Shown here piece by piece: positions 11,724 through 23,787 of a stretch of DNA of 64,000 nt (within the stretch, counting starts at the first letter, position 1; every line of letters starts with the position of its first letter). The translations under genes were made by a program, and so were the position numbers. Below the pieces are notes generated by a model. That model had not been told where the DNA came from, ran no database searches, and saw only the letters and a program-made list of their open reading frames with translations. The stretch is from the NCBI GenBank assembly GCA_963989385.1, contig OZ022506.1, forward strand, positions 3,265,415 through 3,329,414, given 5' to 3'. The DNA comes from Ctena decussata. Taxonomy: Eukaryota; Mollusca; Bivalvia; Lucinida; Lucinidae.

Positions 11724-12117
11724 GAGCTTAACTTAATTTTACTCGTATATATCCAACAAATATTTTAAATGTTTTGAGACCCTGTCCAATACAAAATATG
11801 TTAGTGATAAATACTTAGAGAAGACGTTTTGATAGCCAGACACAATGGTTCAGGCAAATTCGTTTCTTCCGTCAAAATTCAGACAGGCCTCAGGCAGGCA
11901 ATGAAATATAAAAAAAACTCGTTAGCACGGCCTTAGAGTTACCTTTTCTACTTTCAGAGAAAGCATCTGGGATACACTTAAAAGAAAGACTTTGCTCCTC
12001 AAAGATACATTTCCTTCCTCAAAAAGTTAATATCACTTACATACTACTGGGCCATATGGGGCTATCATATCGAGCATTCTTGCAATGTGATCACCTAACA
12101 CAAACTTAACAGTTCAT

Positions 12118-12545
12118 TTTAGTTATTTTGAAAATAGAGTTCCGCTTAAGCCGGTGCTAGGGGCGTGGCTGGTGGCGCACTTTAATTACCGGTCATGAAC
12201 AGACTCGATTAAACCGAGTCTGCTATTTTCTGTTCTTTGATGTATTCCTTGCTTCCAAACGATCTTACAATTCAGAGCTTATCTATCTTTACTGCAGCCG
12301 GTGTTTGTGCCGTGTGGCGGACGTAAAACGTCATCCGTATATCATCATAGTGCAGATTATATTTTCTGGTCCTTGAGTTCATTTTAGTTATTTTGAAAAT
12401 AGAGTTCCGCTTAGGCCGGTGCTATGGGGCGTGGCTGGTTTAATTACCGATCATGAACAGACTCAATTAAACCGAGTTTGCTTCTTTCTGTTCTTTGATG
12501 TATTCCTTGCTTCCAAAGGATCTAACTATTCAGAACTTATTTAAG
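12118..12545. repeat. Tandem duplication of an interspersed repeat, two units about 250 bp apart
   Basis: The units begin with cattttagttattttgaaaa near 12116 and 12372. Both contain agagttccgctta, ggggcgtggctgg, a palindromic actcgattaaaccgagt block (degenerate in unit 2) and gttctttgatgtattccttg. A diverged relative with gaatcgagtctgcttctttc and a ttcttgctg end lies in the large duplication near 1100-1250 and 50730-50870. Confidence 0.7.
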
Positions 12546-12702
12546 TCCAAAAATTCAAAATAAACAAAGAACGTTTGCCAAAATGTTTCAACTCATAACA
12601 GCAAGGCATGTGCAAAATCTGACGTTTCTGCACAAATACGCATGCTTGTCTTATGTTCTAGCAGTGATGTTTTTGGTCAGCGTTGATGGCAAAAGTACTC
12701 AC

Positions 12703-12782
12703 TGGCTTAACATCTGACTTTAGGTTTCTATATGTCTTCTTTCGGCGGTCTGTATACTGCTTTCTGAGAACCATAGCCTCTG
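12703..12782 (-). CDS. Mieap-like gene, internal exon of the C-terminal domain
   Basis: An 80-bp exon between ...ttttcagtcag and the donor GTGAGT. With one base from the preceding exon (15231) it reads TEAMVLRKQYTDRRKKTYRN and ends LKSDVKP in phase 0. Using the earlier AG four bases upstream would bring a stop into frame, which fixes this acceptor. The basic sequence suits the helical middle of the Mieap C-terminal region. It connects by phase to 9784-9083. Confidence 0.62.
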
Positions 12783-13039
12783 CTGACTGAAAAAAATAAA
12801 ACTAGCATTGGTTAAACAAACGCATGTGGCTCTCGTTGTCTCAAACGAAGATATCTTACTTAAAGGAATATAGTTAGGACACATTTCCTATTTTTTCTTA
12901 TATTCCAATTCCTATTATATCTCAAAGTACATGTTTTGGGACCAGAAAAATTACTGGTGTCTCAAAGTAATTCTGGGACAGAAAAAATACTTTGAGATAT
13001 CAGTAGTTTGAGATGAGCTTTGACTTTCAGATATCGAGA

Positions 13040-13635
13040 GTAGTCTGTACTTATAGAGTAAACACCCAACTTATAGAAGGATTAGCAAAAAAATAAGGAA
13101 AAACGCAATAACACACCCCTAGTCTAACGATAAACTGCAAGATGATACCCACGCCCCTTGAACGGTCTGTACAAACCTATAGCGGTTTCAGAAGAATAGG
13201 TACACTATTTTGGGAAGCAACTTTGCAATTTTAATTGTGCCTCCCTTTTCAACTGGGGTTAGCTATTAAAGAAAAGAATTTGCTCCTCTAGGAGAAAGTT
13301 CTATTCCTAAATAGTAGACCTCTTTTTGGAATCGTTTCATCACTTAATCTAGTAAACAGGAAGTCACAAAAAGGATGTGTATCAATACACGTAAATTTGT
13401 TTCACGACTGCAACCCCACATTTGTCCATACATAAAAACAAACAAATATCACCAAAGACCACATGAAAAAAAAGCATGTGAGCCTTCTAGGGGTTTTGCC
13501 TATTTTGTAGGTTCAACCACAAAATAAACAAAAATCCATGCTAGAAAAAGAGGCCAAATGCTTTGCGATACCCGATGTCTGATACGCAAACAATTGCAGC
13601 CCTTAATGAATTGCATGGAATACAATTTTACTATA
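13040..13635. other. Intron sequence without recognisable features
   Basis: AT-rich sequence within the Mieap-like gene. I see no ORF, tRNA or clear repeat. Loose repeats of 'ctcaaagta' type lie just before it (12900-13010). Confidence 0.4.
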
Positions 13636-14924
13636 TGAGGGTTGTTCAGAAAGTTCTGATTCTAGCCGCATGACTCTCTTTAGCGGTATTCTGGAGACAA
13701 ATGCTAAGCACGTTTTGAAAGCACTACTTTTCGTCTTCATAATGATACCTAATACTATCCGAAGATATATATTCTTATTGAGTTACAACACATGTTATAA
13801 GGCCCCAGCCATATCACTGGGCTAATTTCATATGTGAATTTATTTTCAGTGTGTCATTTAAGTGAAAAATCATTGTAAATACAAAATGAATTTTTGTCAA
13901 CTTCCTGTCATTCGTTGCTTTCAATATCCATTCAAAAGTTAGACGGGCAGCAAACGTTATCGATTTAGTCCTTGCAAAGCAATGCGCAGTACTTATGGCG
14001 TTAGTGAAAACAACGTCAACGTCATGTTTGAAAGCTCGTAGCGGCTTCTTTGTTTACATCAATTTTAATTGTTCGACGGTTTCGGATTGGCCCATGCAAA
14101 GGCTCTTTCTAACAAGATTTTGAATGTTAAATTCGTTATTTTTGTTACAAAACATTATAACTTTAGCAGAAAGGGAGAATTTACTACTATATAAAACGCT
14201 TATGATCTAAATTGAAGGGACAGTATGGGACCTAGGTTAAATACATTTTCCGCGATATTTACAGGTCACAGTTGCCTGGGGAATAAGTTTAAGTAGCTAT
14301 GATGAAAACAATTCGAAGACTGCTCATATATGAACTATGACCTTCTTTAATGAAAATCTGCAGTGGCTGTAGGGTAAGCTCGTTCAAAAACGGTAAAAAC
14401 AATGTCCTTTAGAAGTAAAAAGTATGCAAAGACCAGGAACTGAAACAATCAAAATCAAAATCCAGCCCTCAAACCATAGTTGGAAACAACTAAGATTACA
14501 AATAATCAAGATACAGAGAACATATGGCCAACCGAGTGAGCAGCTTGTTCCCAAAAGGTGGCCACTCAGCAACCCAAACCGAACCAAAAATAATAAGAAC
14601 ATACAAACAGGCAACAGAGAACCACAACAGAACTACCGCCTTGGAACGGTCAGTAATGAATTACTGGGGGGCTTAAATCGATTTTACAGGCCCAACCTCA
14701 CCCTCAGTATCTGAAGTGGTACAAAACATTTAGTTGGTTGTTCGGTTCGTATGATAACCCTCTAACTCGTCAATGAATCATCACGGTAAATGTAAAATGT
14801 ATACCACGTTTGCAGAGTTGCCCGGACATATCATACCTTTATATATTTTCGCTTTCAGAAGTTCTGTATTTATGATGGTTATCAAAATAAGACGTCACGA
14901 TCAGAACTTTCTGACCATCTCTCG
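13636..14924. mobile_element. Non-autonomous mariner-like DNA element interrupted by a retroelement copy
   Basis: The left end tgagggttgttcagaaagtt and the right end (reverse complement cgagagatggtcagaaagtt) are inverted repeats followed by ctgat, flanked by TA. The cgagggt-gttcag pattern is close to the ends of 5026-6655. No transposase frame remains. Retroelement copy 2 (14413-14790) lies inside, making this a nested insertion in an intron of the Mieap-like gene. Confidence 0.6.
14413..14790 (-). mobile_element. Retroelement tail, copy 2
   Basis: Matches the 3' UTR part of copy 1 (10020-10430) closely, but stops at acggtaaa before the ORF. It has a 34-bp internal deletion at about 14606 between short aca repeats. 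Same constant end and orientation as the other copies. Confidence 0.85.
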
Positions 14925-15230
14925 TATGGCCTGAACAGCCAATATTTCGAGAAAATGCAAACATATGTACCTTCGGTGATAACCGCTTTCATTTCTGCTT
15001 ATTATCAATTTTACTTTCTTGCCCATTTCCCATATTTATATTTCTTAGGCAAATAACATTCACGAGTTGCTGAAAAATGCAGCAATATTTTCAGAAATAC
15101 CAAGTTTTACAACAACTTTGTTTGACATTAAAATGATATCCGCTAGAAAGCTTAAAAGATAAAAATAAGTAAAATCAGTAAAGGATGTTTGAAAATCAAA
15201 GCAGCACTGTAAGGTAATTCAATCTTATAC

Positions 15231-15324
15231 TTGCATTTTCATCATAGCGGAAACTTTTCACGATAATACTGTTAAACGACTCCAGATCTTCTTCTACGTA
15301 ACTTTTGCATTCACTATAGATAGT
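15231..15324 (-). CDS. Mieap-like gene, internal exon of the C-terminal domain
   Basis: A 94-bp exon after ...gttgaatttcag, ending at the donor GTATAAG. It reads TIYSECKSYVEEDLESFNSI then a VKSFRYDENA end and leaves phase 1, matching the 12782 exon. It starts in phase 0, matching the end of 15951. The helical, cysteine-containing text fits the middle of the Mieap C-terminal domain. Confidence 0.65.
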
Positions 15325-15466
15325 CTGAAATTCAACAATAGGTTAATGATATTAAAGAGATGACAGAAGTGCTTGAAAATACCTACAAACATAGATTACA
15401 GCCTACAAATGAACCACAATAGAAGTGTTGCTAAATAAATACATGCAATATGTACAGAATATAAAG

Positions 15467-15545
15467 GTCTCCGTGGCCTAATAGCTGAGAGCGCTAACTC
15501 TCAAACATTAGGTCTTCTACCGCTGTGTGTTCAAACCTCGGAGGC
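15467..15545 (+). repeat. tRNA-like sequence, probably SINE head or tRNA pseudogene
   Basis: The acceptor-like ends gtctccg and cggaggc pair with one G-T, and a B-box-like tgttcaaacct lies at the right distance. The length (79 nt) and ctcaaa in the loop recall tRNA-Leu(CAA). The anticodon stem pairs poorly, so I do not call a functional tRNA. It sits in an intron of the minus-strand gene. Confidence 0.4.
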
Positions 15546-15950
15546 GCACAAGTGAAAACAAACATGTTCTGCTTAAGGAATGTCAAGTGGTTTTACCACA
15601 ATTTCTGCTTAACAATAGGCTCGACTTGAAATATTTTTTGACTAGCTAAACAAACCACAACAGAAAATAAAAACCTATTAGATTTTAATATCTTGTTTAT
15701 TGTTTCCAATTCATACCAGTGCCGAAGTGCAGAAGGACGCTCAGGGGAAAGACACACGTGTACAGGTAAAGGGTATAGCACCAATAATACATGGTTTCAA
15801 ATTATTCAGTTGCCTGCCGTGTTGGACCGTCTTAATATAAGAGGTACGCTAGAGAATAAGAGATATAGGGAATGCTCTACAGAAATAAAACGCTATAAAA
15901 ATACTGTTTTAAGCCTAGTTTTGCCTGATGATATTCGTTGTTGTACTTAC

Positions 15951-16149
15951 TGTCAACAGTTTAAGTAGTGTGTCAATAGCCTTCAGATCATCATAACCAG
16001 AATCAGTCAGTACATTAAACGCATCCGTCCAATCATCGTCGTACAGCTCTCCATATCGTTCGGTCAATTTTGTTGGTCGGTTTTCATCACTTATATCAAC
16101 CAAATTGGGGTTCCCAGCACTGAGTTTCGCTCCGGCCAATTCACTTACG
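15951..16149 (-). CDS. Mieap-like gene, start of the C-terminal domain
   Basis: A 199-bp exon ending at a consensus donor (GTAAGT, plus-strand acttac at 15945-15950). It reads NPNLVDISDENRPTKLTERY then GELYDDDWTDAFNVLTDSGY, the typical opening of the Mieap C-terminal domain (RPTKL...ELYD..WTDAF). The likely acceptor is ...attgctag with one leading base that completes a codon from 16895; a TAA lies in frame a little upstream, so the exon cannot extend far. There is no ATG near the domain start, consistent with an internal exon. Confidence 0.75.
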
Positions 16150-16894
16150 CTAGCAATATCAAAATAATTTGTTTAACGCAGCATATTTGTTTGTCGTTTT
16201 GTATCTCCACTCTGAGAAAATTTGGGTAGGAAATATAATGTCCTTTCTTTCTCCCTTCCGTAGCTTTATTCCCTCAATTGCTGTTCCCAAAGGAAATTAC
16301 AGTAAACTGGCATATTTGGGCGGGCAGACGGCCTAAAGAAATTTTGAAATTGGTATCCAAGTTACGCGTAACTAAGTATATTGTGGCAGAGAAATTAATG
16401 TCTTATATGCGATTTTAATTTGAATTATTGTTCTACACATCAACCCACCAAAATCTCATTCATAGTATCTGACTTGGAAATTCATATTTCATTATGTCCT
16501 GAAATAATTGTCTAGAAAAGCGAGTCAAGAAACTTTTCTAAGTCCAGAAGGTGGACCTGACCTAAAGAGCATCATGATAAAGCAGAACACTGCGTGGTCT
16601 GGAGTTCAGGTATCAAAATCAATGTCGGAAGTCTTTACTTGGTCTCTTTTAATGCTCAAATCGAACCGTTTACTATTCATATAATGCAAATAGATGATGA
16701 CAGATAAACATCTGCTCACATTATTCCTGAAATAAAAACGTATATTCTGTCTCAAGTGGTAGTGGTAATGGGATCTTTTCCTAAACCAAACCATGCGACG
16801 CAATTTACCGTAGAGATACGTTCCAGAGAAAAATCTTCATATTCCCCATTACTTATAAAGTATGCTTGTCAAGATTTTTTCAGTTGTTGCTTAC

Positions 16895-16975
16895 CTATTT
16901 AAAAGGCGTTTGTTATCTGCTTTAATCTTTCTCAAGTCATTAGTAAGGCTTCGTACTTTCTCATCTGCTTTTTCG
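16895..16975 (-). CDS. Mieap-like gene, coiled-coil exon
   Basis: An 81-bp exon with a strong acceptor (gattttttttcag) and a strong donor (AATAG|GTAAGC). It reads EKADEKVRSLTNDLRKIKAD then NKRLLNR, a charged heptad-like helix. It begins with one base and ends with two, so it fits between phase-2 introns and joins directly to 16149. Confidence 0.62.
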
Positions 16976-17898
16976 CTGAAAAAAAATCAAAGTATGCACA
17001 TATACAAGGACTTACACACAAATAAAACTTTTACCTATATGTATAAAACCAAAACAAATGTGAGACCTGGGATGTTTTTATATATTTCCCCATCTTATAT
17101 GAAAGATAAGATATTAGCAGGAATGGTTAAACGATATCAATGAATATACCCAGGAATATCAAAAAGCGCATAGCACTAGTTAACTTTTATCATGGGGTTT
17201 AACACATCAAATACTTATAGTTAACCAAATATAAACTGTTGTAGGTCAAAGGGTTTAATTTGGAAAATACCAAAGTCGAAAACGGAGCACAGTTCCCCTC
17301 CAAATAAAATAAAGCAAATAAAAAGTCACACGCTTATCTTCAAATCATCACAAAAGCTTAAAAATTCCAAATCAGTTCGATAAAAGACGTGGAAGGAGAT
17401 GCTGGCACAAAGTTTCAGTTAGCAAGGACCATAACTTTGTCAAAAAGTTGCTCTAACAAAAATCATATATCATATGTACATCGTCATGTCATACAAAGAC
17501 AATCTGTATAATTCAAATCATTCCATTGAGGAACATTTGCGGACACAATATTTCAGACGGAAGGAATGATGGACGGAATCGCTAATGGACACACGGAAGA
17601 GGACCATTTCTATAGTCTTCCATCACCAACGCTACATGACAATAACAAACATCAAAACCATAATATACCCTGAACTGCAACAAATATCCGGTTTTAACTG
17701 GTTTCCATTTTAAACAACAAAGCATAAACGAAATCAAGTAGACAGCTTTACGGGTGAAAATATGTTGCAATACAATAAATGGGATCTGCATCAGAAGTAA
17801 AGTTGGAAAGGATCTCTTCGCAACGTATGTTAACGGTGAGTATCTCGTCTCTAGGCTAGAAGCATCTGTAAGCAGATGTTATATACATGTGTCTATTT

Positions 17899-17920
17899 GG
17901 TTATCCCCTCGGGGATAACC
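17899..17920. repeat. Perfect 22-bp palindrome
   Basis: The arm ggttatcccct is followed immediately by its reverse complement. Short and isolated. It could be chance, a hairpin-element remnant or a protein-binding site. Confidence 0.5.
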
Positions 17921-18066
17921 ATATTAAGTTAGGAATTCGTACTCGATTTGTACTCCGTTTTCTTTTGCTAAATTACGGGTCCCACTATTTCCCGGTACTT
18001 CTACATTTGGCGCACACTACTGTAGGGTTTCGCATGCATCGCCTCAGCAGGCACGCGACGTTGAAA

Positions 18067-18138
18067 TGACGTCGTACTAACGTCAGTGCGAAGTAATGAC
18101 GTCACATAGACGTCAGTTCGACGTCATTTAGACGTCAT
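18067..18138. promoter_or_regulatory. Cluster of GACGTC / CRE-like sites
   Basis: Within about 72 bp there are five GACGTC cores and one AACGTC, including one full TGACGTCA (the CREB/ATF consensus). Such spacing of near-identical sites is either a regulatory cluster or a degenerate short tandem repeat. It lies in an intron of the Mieap-like gene and has no gene beside it on the plus strand. Confidence 0.35.
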
Positions 18139-19002
18139 GTGCCTGTTGCGGCTAATGCATGATCGTTATAGCTTATCTTAATCACTTTATCACAGTCTGT
18201 ACAAGCAATTACCCGAGAGCTCAGTTCAGCTACCAGGAGTTGTTGTCAGTAACATACAGAGCAATAACAAGTTGTACTAGGTTAAGCGCCGTTTCATTTC
18301 GCTAAATGCGGACCCTATTATTTGCCGATAATTGCTCCCATATTTTGTCGCACCCAGCTGTAGAATCCCTCCCAGCATCGCTAAGGCATGGACCGTAAAA
18401 CTTATCACAAGCATCTCACCTAATACAAGCAATTACCAGGGAGTAGAGTCTACACTGAAGCTCAGCTGTTACAAGCAATGACTAGACAAAAAGAAAAAGC
18501 TGTCGACTCGCCACTTCTTTACCACTTGCATCCTATAGATTCATTGCTAAGGGATAACCTCTCAAGCTTTTTTAAAAGCTAAACTTGTTGTGAATTAAAT
18601 TAGATTTCCTTATACTCGCCTAATGTATACCTGGAACGAATACATTGTTCACTTGGATATGTGTTTGTGTGATTAGCTCAAGTTTACGGCTATTAGGCGC
18701 ATACTGGTGGTTTGGGTACTGTTGTGTGACTCAAACGAACTTTCGCTTATATGTCATATAGACCCGTACTACCGTAGTTTGTAGGCATGATAATGTCTTG
18801 TGTGAACCTATTAGATTTTATTTCCTATTTTGATTCTGGTTTACATGTTACGTTCAGCTTGTTTCCGTTGGTTCATTTGGATAAGTTTTGAATAGTTCGA
18901 TCCTTTGTACGGGGAGACGTAGCCACCATTCGGCACAGAACAGTGGCAGAGAAGATAAATAAGTTCTGTATAGTAAGATCCTTTTGAAGTCTATTTTGAA
19001 AA

Positions 19003-19205
19003 CATATGGATGGATGGATGATTTGCAATTTTATGTCCTTTTAATAGTATTTCACTATATCAGGACCATGGTTGGCTGATAACGAAAGGCTGTGTGCAGT
19101 GGACCCCTGTTTACGATTGAAAAGATCCACGCCTATAGCGGGGCTCGAGCCCGGGATCGCTCGATCTCAGGCCAGCGCTACACCTACTGTGCTTAGGGCT
19201 CCTAT
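19003..19205 (-). mobile_element. tRNA-derived SINE, second family
   Basis: On the minus strand: tRNA-like head (ggagccctaagcacagtagg, B box gggctcgagcccc), then the body actgcacacagcctttcgtt and a 3' end running into an (atcc)n tail. The same body occurs on the plus strand at 24612-24810, which establishes a dispersed family distinct from the 5737-6000 type. Confidence 0.7.
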
Positions 19206-19807
19206 TTTTGCAAACAACTATTTGCTTTTTTGGTCAGAAATTTGCATTATCTTTCAAACGTTTGTTACTAATTGGCCATGATTAGAAAACGGTATGTCCA
19301 GTCTTATATGTGATCTCAATCATATTGGAGCTGTATGATAATGGTTTTGATGCGTATTCTGAAAGGTTTGGCATTAAGTTTATAGAAGAGATGCTTATCT
19401 GGTCTTAATCTCCTGACCACCTGCACCAGCACTGACAAATTATTGCGTAGAACTACGGTACAGTAGGAAACAGATCATAGCAGCACATGATTTTGACCTA
19501 TTGCGTAGTATCACTTTAGGACTTTAATGAAATTGATTCTCTTGTAGCGTTGAAATTGATGTCAAACTATAAACGAAGATATCCAGGAGAGGCCACATTC
19601 ACATACCTCAGTCTTCCCAAGAGACAGAAAGAAGAAGAGAGTGGCACAAACGTCGGACCGAAAAAGCTAATTTTCTATCACAGAAACATCCATTCCAATG
19701 CAGAGGAGCTATACACAAAAATATAATGACATCCAAACACATTTCAAATATAAATGACTTCACACAGGAATACAGAGGCGTAGCCATATAATTTAATTGA
19801 TTCGGCA

Positions 19808-20480
19808 AGACTGAGCACCGAAGGCGCGAAGCCTCGCAAGGAGGGTCCTGCGGGTATGCGTTCTTAAAACAAAATGGGAAAAAGTGGTGCGATTTTGTTC
19901 ATTCTGGTGCATTTCCGACCCCATTTTATTGTCTTCAACTGGAACCATATTTCAAACGAATGCGGGCGCCGAAGGCGCGAAGCCTCGCCAGTTGGGTCTA
20001 GGGGTATTCTCTTCCAAAAATCATTTAAAAATTGCTTGATTTTGGGAATTATATTGCATGTTTTCCGACCCTATGTCTTGTCTTCAGCTTAATTCATATT
20101 TTAAACGAACGCAAGCGCCAAAGGCTCGAGCTTCGCTGGGATTGGGGAAGGGAGTAATTAGGATGGGGTTATGCTACCCCATAAAAATGAAAAACAATGT
20201 TGCAATTTGGTGCATTCTTATAAATTTTTCAGTTCAATTTTATCTTCAACTGAAACCATATTTTAAACGAACCTGAGCGCTGAAGGCGCAAAGGCTCGTT
20301 TAGTGGGGGGGGGGGGACCTGGGGGCATGATCCCCCGGAAAAAAGTAAAAATTTAAGGATATGAAATATATAAGCTTCAATAGCTTTAATTTCTTATTTA
20401 TAACTTATATGTGTATTGGAATAAACTGAAATATGTTTAAACCAAAAATGACAAGTTGATGCATTCCAGTGCATTTTCCG
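19808..20480. repeat. Tandem array, unit about 150-160 bp
   Basis: The phrase gcgccgaaggcgcgaagcct recurs with variation near 19820, 19967, 20115 and 20277, each followed by a gggt/gggg block and later by gtgcattttccgaccc. A poly-G run (about 20304-20316) interrupts the fourth unit. It is non-coding; the short ORFs here are repeat artefacts. Confidence 0.75.
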
Positions 20481-20829
20481 GTCCTATTTTTGTGTTTAGC
20501 TGAAATCTTCAAATGAAATCATCTTTAACTTTAAATGCATATGCATTTCCTTCAAAATTATTGTCGCGGCAACGCCCGTGGACTGCCACAAACACAAGAC
20601 AAAGCCCCCCCCCCCCCCGCCACACACACCAAGACATCTAAAAGAGAAGATGCGAGGAATGCAAACAATAGTCTAGAACAGTACATCGTCGATAACAGCC
20701 ACACCAAATCATACACATAAAACATAAAATACATCTTTTTGGACCTAATTTCATTTTATACCACAAAATGAAGTAGTAAGCAAAGTTTACAGCTATACAG
20801 GTGACCATAATGCTAAAAAAAACGTCAGC

Positions 20830-21010
20830 AGATTCCGCCTTAGAACGGACAGTTGCTTCAGCTACTCGGGGCTAAAACAAGTTGTATGCGCCCAACCTCA
20901 CACTCCCTTCCGATGCACCTCCCAAACCAAATTGTCTGCGCAGAGGCCTCCTAAATCATCAAATGCACATCACAATTAAACGCATAAAATTATCAGAAAT
21001 CTCTGACGAA
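20830..21010 (+). repeat. Diverged relic of a retroelement tail
   Basis: ccgccttagaacggacag, then ggggctaaaa and gcccaacctcacactc, follow the same order as the tail of copy 1 (ccgccttggaacggtcag ... cccaacctcaccctc). It is clearly older than the six close copies. A poly-C run lies at about 20606-20618. Confidence 0.55.
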
Positions 21011-21191
21011 GCGAAGTTGGGGATTCCGTGCAATCCAAAGCCAATGTAAAATGAACAATGATAAGGTGTGAACACTTTTTATGAATGCCCAGTAGTTTCA
21101 CGAAATAATGTTGATGAGTTTAGCTGAAAGGTTCAGTGGGCACAGTGCGGATAAAACATCTCTACCCTGGGGCTAAAGCCAGAACTGTTAG

Positions 21192-22467
21192 AAGTAAAAA
21201 GTATGCAAAGACCAGGAACTGAAACAATCAAAATCAAAATCCAGCCCTCAAACCATAGTTGGAAACAACTAAGATTACAAATAATCAAGATACAGAAAAC
21301 ATATGGCCAACCGAGTGAGCAGCTTGTTCCCAAAAGGTGGCCACTCAGCAACCCAAACCGAACCAAAAATAATAAGAACATACATAAGGTAAAACATCAC
21401 AGAAACTCTGACACCAAAAACAGCCAACAGAGAACCACAACAGAACTACCGCCTTGGAACGGTCAGTAATGAATTACTGGGGGGCTTAAATCGATTTTAC
21501 AGGCCCAACCTCACCCTTAGTATCTGAAGTGGTACAAAACATTTAGTTGGTTGTTCAGTTCGCATGATAACCCTCTAACTCGTCAATGAATCATCACGGT
21601 AAACACATAAATCAAATTTCAACACCATGAAGAAGCAAAGACGAGGACTCAACAGATACAACGGGCCGTCTGACAGGTGGAGATCCCTGTCCTGCCAAAC
21701 AACCCCACTGGAAATCTGAAGCAAAAGAAGGTCACCAGTTGAGCCTCGGTGGACCAAGCAACAGACAAAAAGGCTCCGGTCCCAACCAACTAAAATATAT
21801 AGCTTTAGGTCGGGGCCATCATAGAGTCTGACGCCCGATCCACCGGTGTGCAATTAAAGAGTGCAGCATAGTTATCAACCGTGATTGGGTTAATCACTAA
21901 ACATGCAGACTGTCGCATAACATTTGAATTATAGCCACTACGTTTGTGACGTATTATTATATTTCGGAATTGATCAGAAAAATCAGTCCTACCCTTAATC
22001 TTTTTGAATTTGTATACTAAGTCACCATAAAATTCTGGTTCCGATAGGCCTTGGTGTAAAAGAAATTTTAATCCGACATCAAATTTTGAAACCAATTCGT
22101 GGTGTCTGCGATAGAATTTAGGAAAAGTCTTTCTAAGCTTATGATTGCGATAGCCCTGTTGAAGAAGTTTAGCAGTTAAACATTTATTACGAGCATTAAA
22201 GTCATCTACATGACTACACACTCTAGCAAATCTTATAAGCTGAGAAATATACACTCCATAAGAGGGACGACGTGGAACGTCACCATCCAAAAATGGTAAA
22301 ATTAACTATATCAAAGTCAAAGTCATCACGTTTATCATAAATTTTAGAAGATACAAAACCGTTAGAAATAGATAGATGTAAATCCAAAAAGGGGGCCTCG
22401 GTATCTGAAGTATTAGCTTTATTCAATTTAAGTTCAGGTGGGTAAATTTGGTTGACCATGCTTTCAA
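21192..22467 (-). mobile_element. 5'-truncated retroelement, copy 3
   Basis: Near-identical to copy 1 over the 3' UTR and most of the ORF end. The ORF part (22290-21805 open) is broken by one extra base near 22295 (tggtaaaatt against tggaaaatt in copy 1), which frameshifts the FPFLDGD region. It stops within the IYPPELKLN coding region, short of copy 1. It lies in an intron of the Mieap-like gene. Confidence 0.82.
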
Positions 22468-22699
22468 TCTTAGAATCTTCTTAACAAACATAGATCTAGC
22501 CGACACAAAGAACATGTTAGCGTTGTTGTATGTTTTCGTTTAATTCTTGCTTCCTTTTCAGAATATATTTACAGTTATAACAGCTGGAATAATAGTGGAA
22601 AAAGAACAGAATAATTGAGTCTATTCATAAGCAGTAGTGCTTGTAAGCCGTCTGTTCGTAAAATAATTCTACCCGGTAGTGACTTGCAACATGTTTACA

Positions 22700-22855
22700 A
22701 AGCATGTCTTATTAAGTAGTACTCATGAAACAGCACTAATATCGTCGTGTTTTTCACGAAGCTTTGCTTCCGCTCTCTGCAATTTTTTAATCAACTCTTC
22801 GATTATATTTCATGTCTTCTCATATCGCTCATCGTTGGCTTTGGCTGCTGCTATT
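22700..22855 (-). pseudogene. Mieap-like gene, coiled-coil exon with in-frame TGA
   Basis: After ...ctttcacag the frame set by the previous exon gives IAAAKANDERYEKT, then TGA at 22812-22810, then NIIEELIKKLQRAEAKLREK. The text is an excellent charged coiled coil on both sides of the stop and the entry phase matches 23427, so the exon looks real. No good donor follows in the needed phase. Either this copy is inactivated, the exon is skipped, or the base is a sequencing or allelic difference. The downstream end is uncertain. Confidence 0.5.
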
Positions 22856-23426
22856 CTGTGAAAGTATAAAAAACAAATTGAGTTTCCACTAATAAACTCT
22901 TGATGTCACTGCAGTCATCTAAATACTGCCTGTCAACTCTGTGTTGTGTAATGACCTATTTCATAAGTGCGTGCGACATGCTAAGAGGCAGGTATGTTAT
23001 GATGCACTGGCTTCAGCGGAATCATTTGTTTCAGACTAAATCTGAATGAGCCCAATGATTTCATAGGACTGGATTATATCAAATGATGTAAGGGGAGATT
23101 TTTTATAGCCCCTCACGATATTACACCAGCTACATGGAAGATAAAATAAATTCAAACTCGTTACTCACAGAAACAGTGACAAATCCGAAATATTTATATA
23201 TACAGACATGGACGCATATACATGTGTGAGATGTTCGCGAGTAGAACAATTGCCTGCAATAGCCAGCAGTTTTAACAATTATGCAAGCAGTATATACTTG
23301 CAATACAATTTGGTACTTGTGTAAGACTGTTTTGACTACATGGACGTTTACCTACATTCATCTATAGTAAATACTAATTTTTGAACCGCAGGGTATGACT
23401 AGAAGTATACGCTTAATATTACTCAC

Positions 23427-23600
23427 CTTTCCTTTTCGATTTGCTCCTTTGCACTTTTGTGTTTCACTGCTTCACGTAGAACACTGTCCAGTTGGCTTTT
23501 CAGATCTTCGTATCTTTTGTCGCCATCATCTAACTGGCTTTTCAGATCAGCGTATTTTTTGTCGCCATCATCTATTTTTTGTCTAGATTCCCGCTTGCAC
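23427..23600 (-). CDS. Mieap-like gene, coiled-coil exon with internal repeat
   Basis: A 174-bp exon with acceptor ...atatttcaag and a strong donor GGAAAG|GTGAGT. It reads CKRESRQKIDDGDKKYADLK onward and ends KSAKEQIEKER. It has two tandem 14-residue units (DDGDKKYADLKSQL and DDGDKRYEDLKSQL), 42 bp each at DNA level. It ends with two bases of a codon, matching 22855. Entry from 23788 gives a frame conflict unless another exon lies between. Confidence 0.65.
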
Positions 23601-23787
23601 CTTGAAATATTAAAAGTCAAACTATGAGTTATTCATTTGCTAGTACTGCGTACACTTCGCCTTCGGCTATAACCATATGTTTTAAATTAAACAACGACTG
23701 ACTGAAAAGATCATGACAATTATTGTATCCTCAAGAGGTAATCACATTCAAAGATTTCAAATATAAATATTATTTAACCAAACTTAC

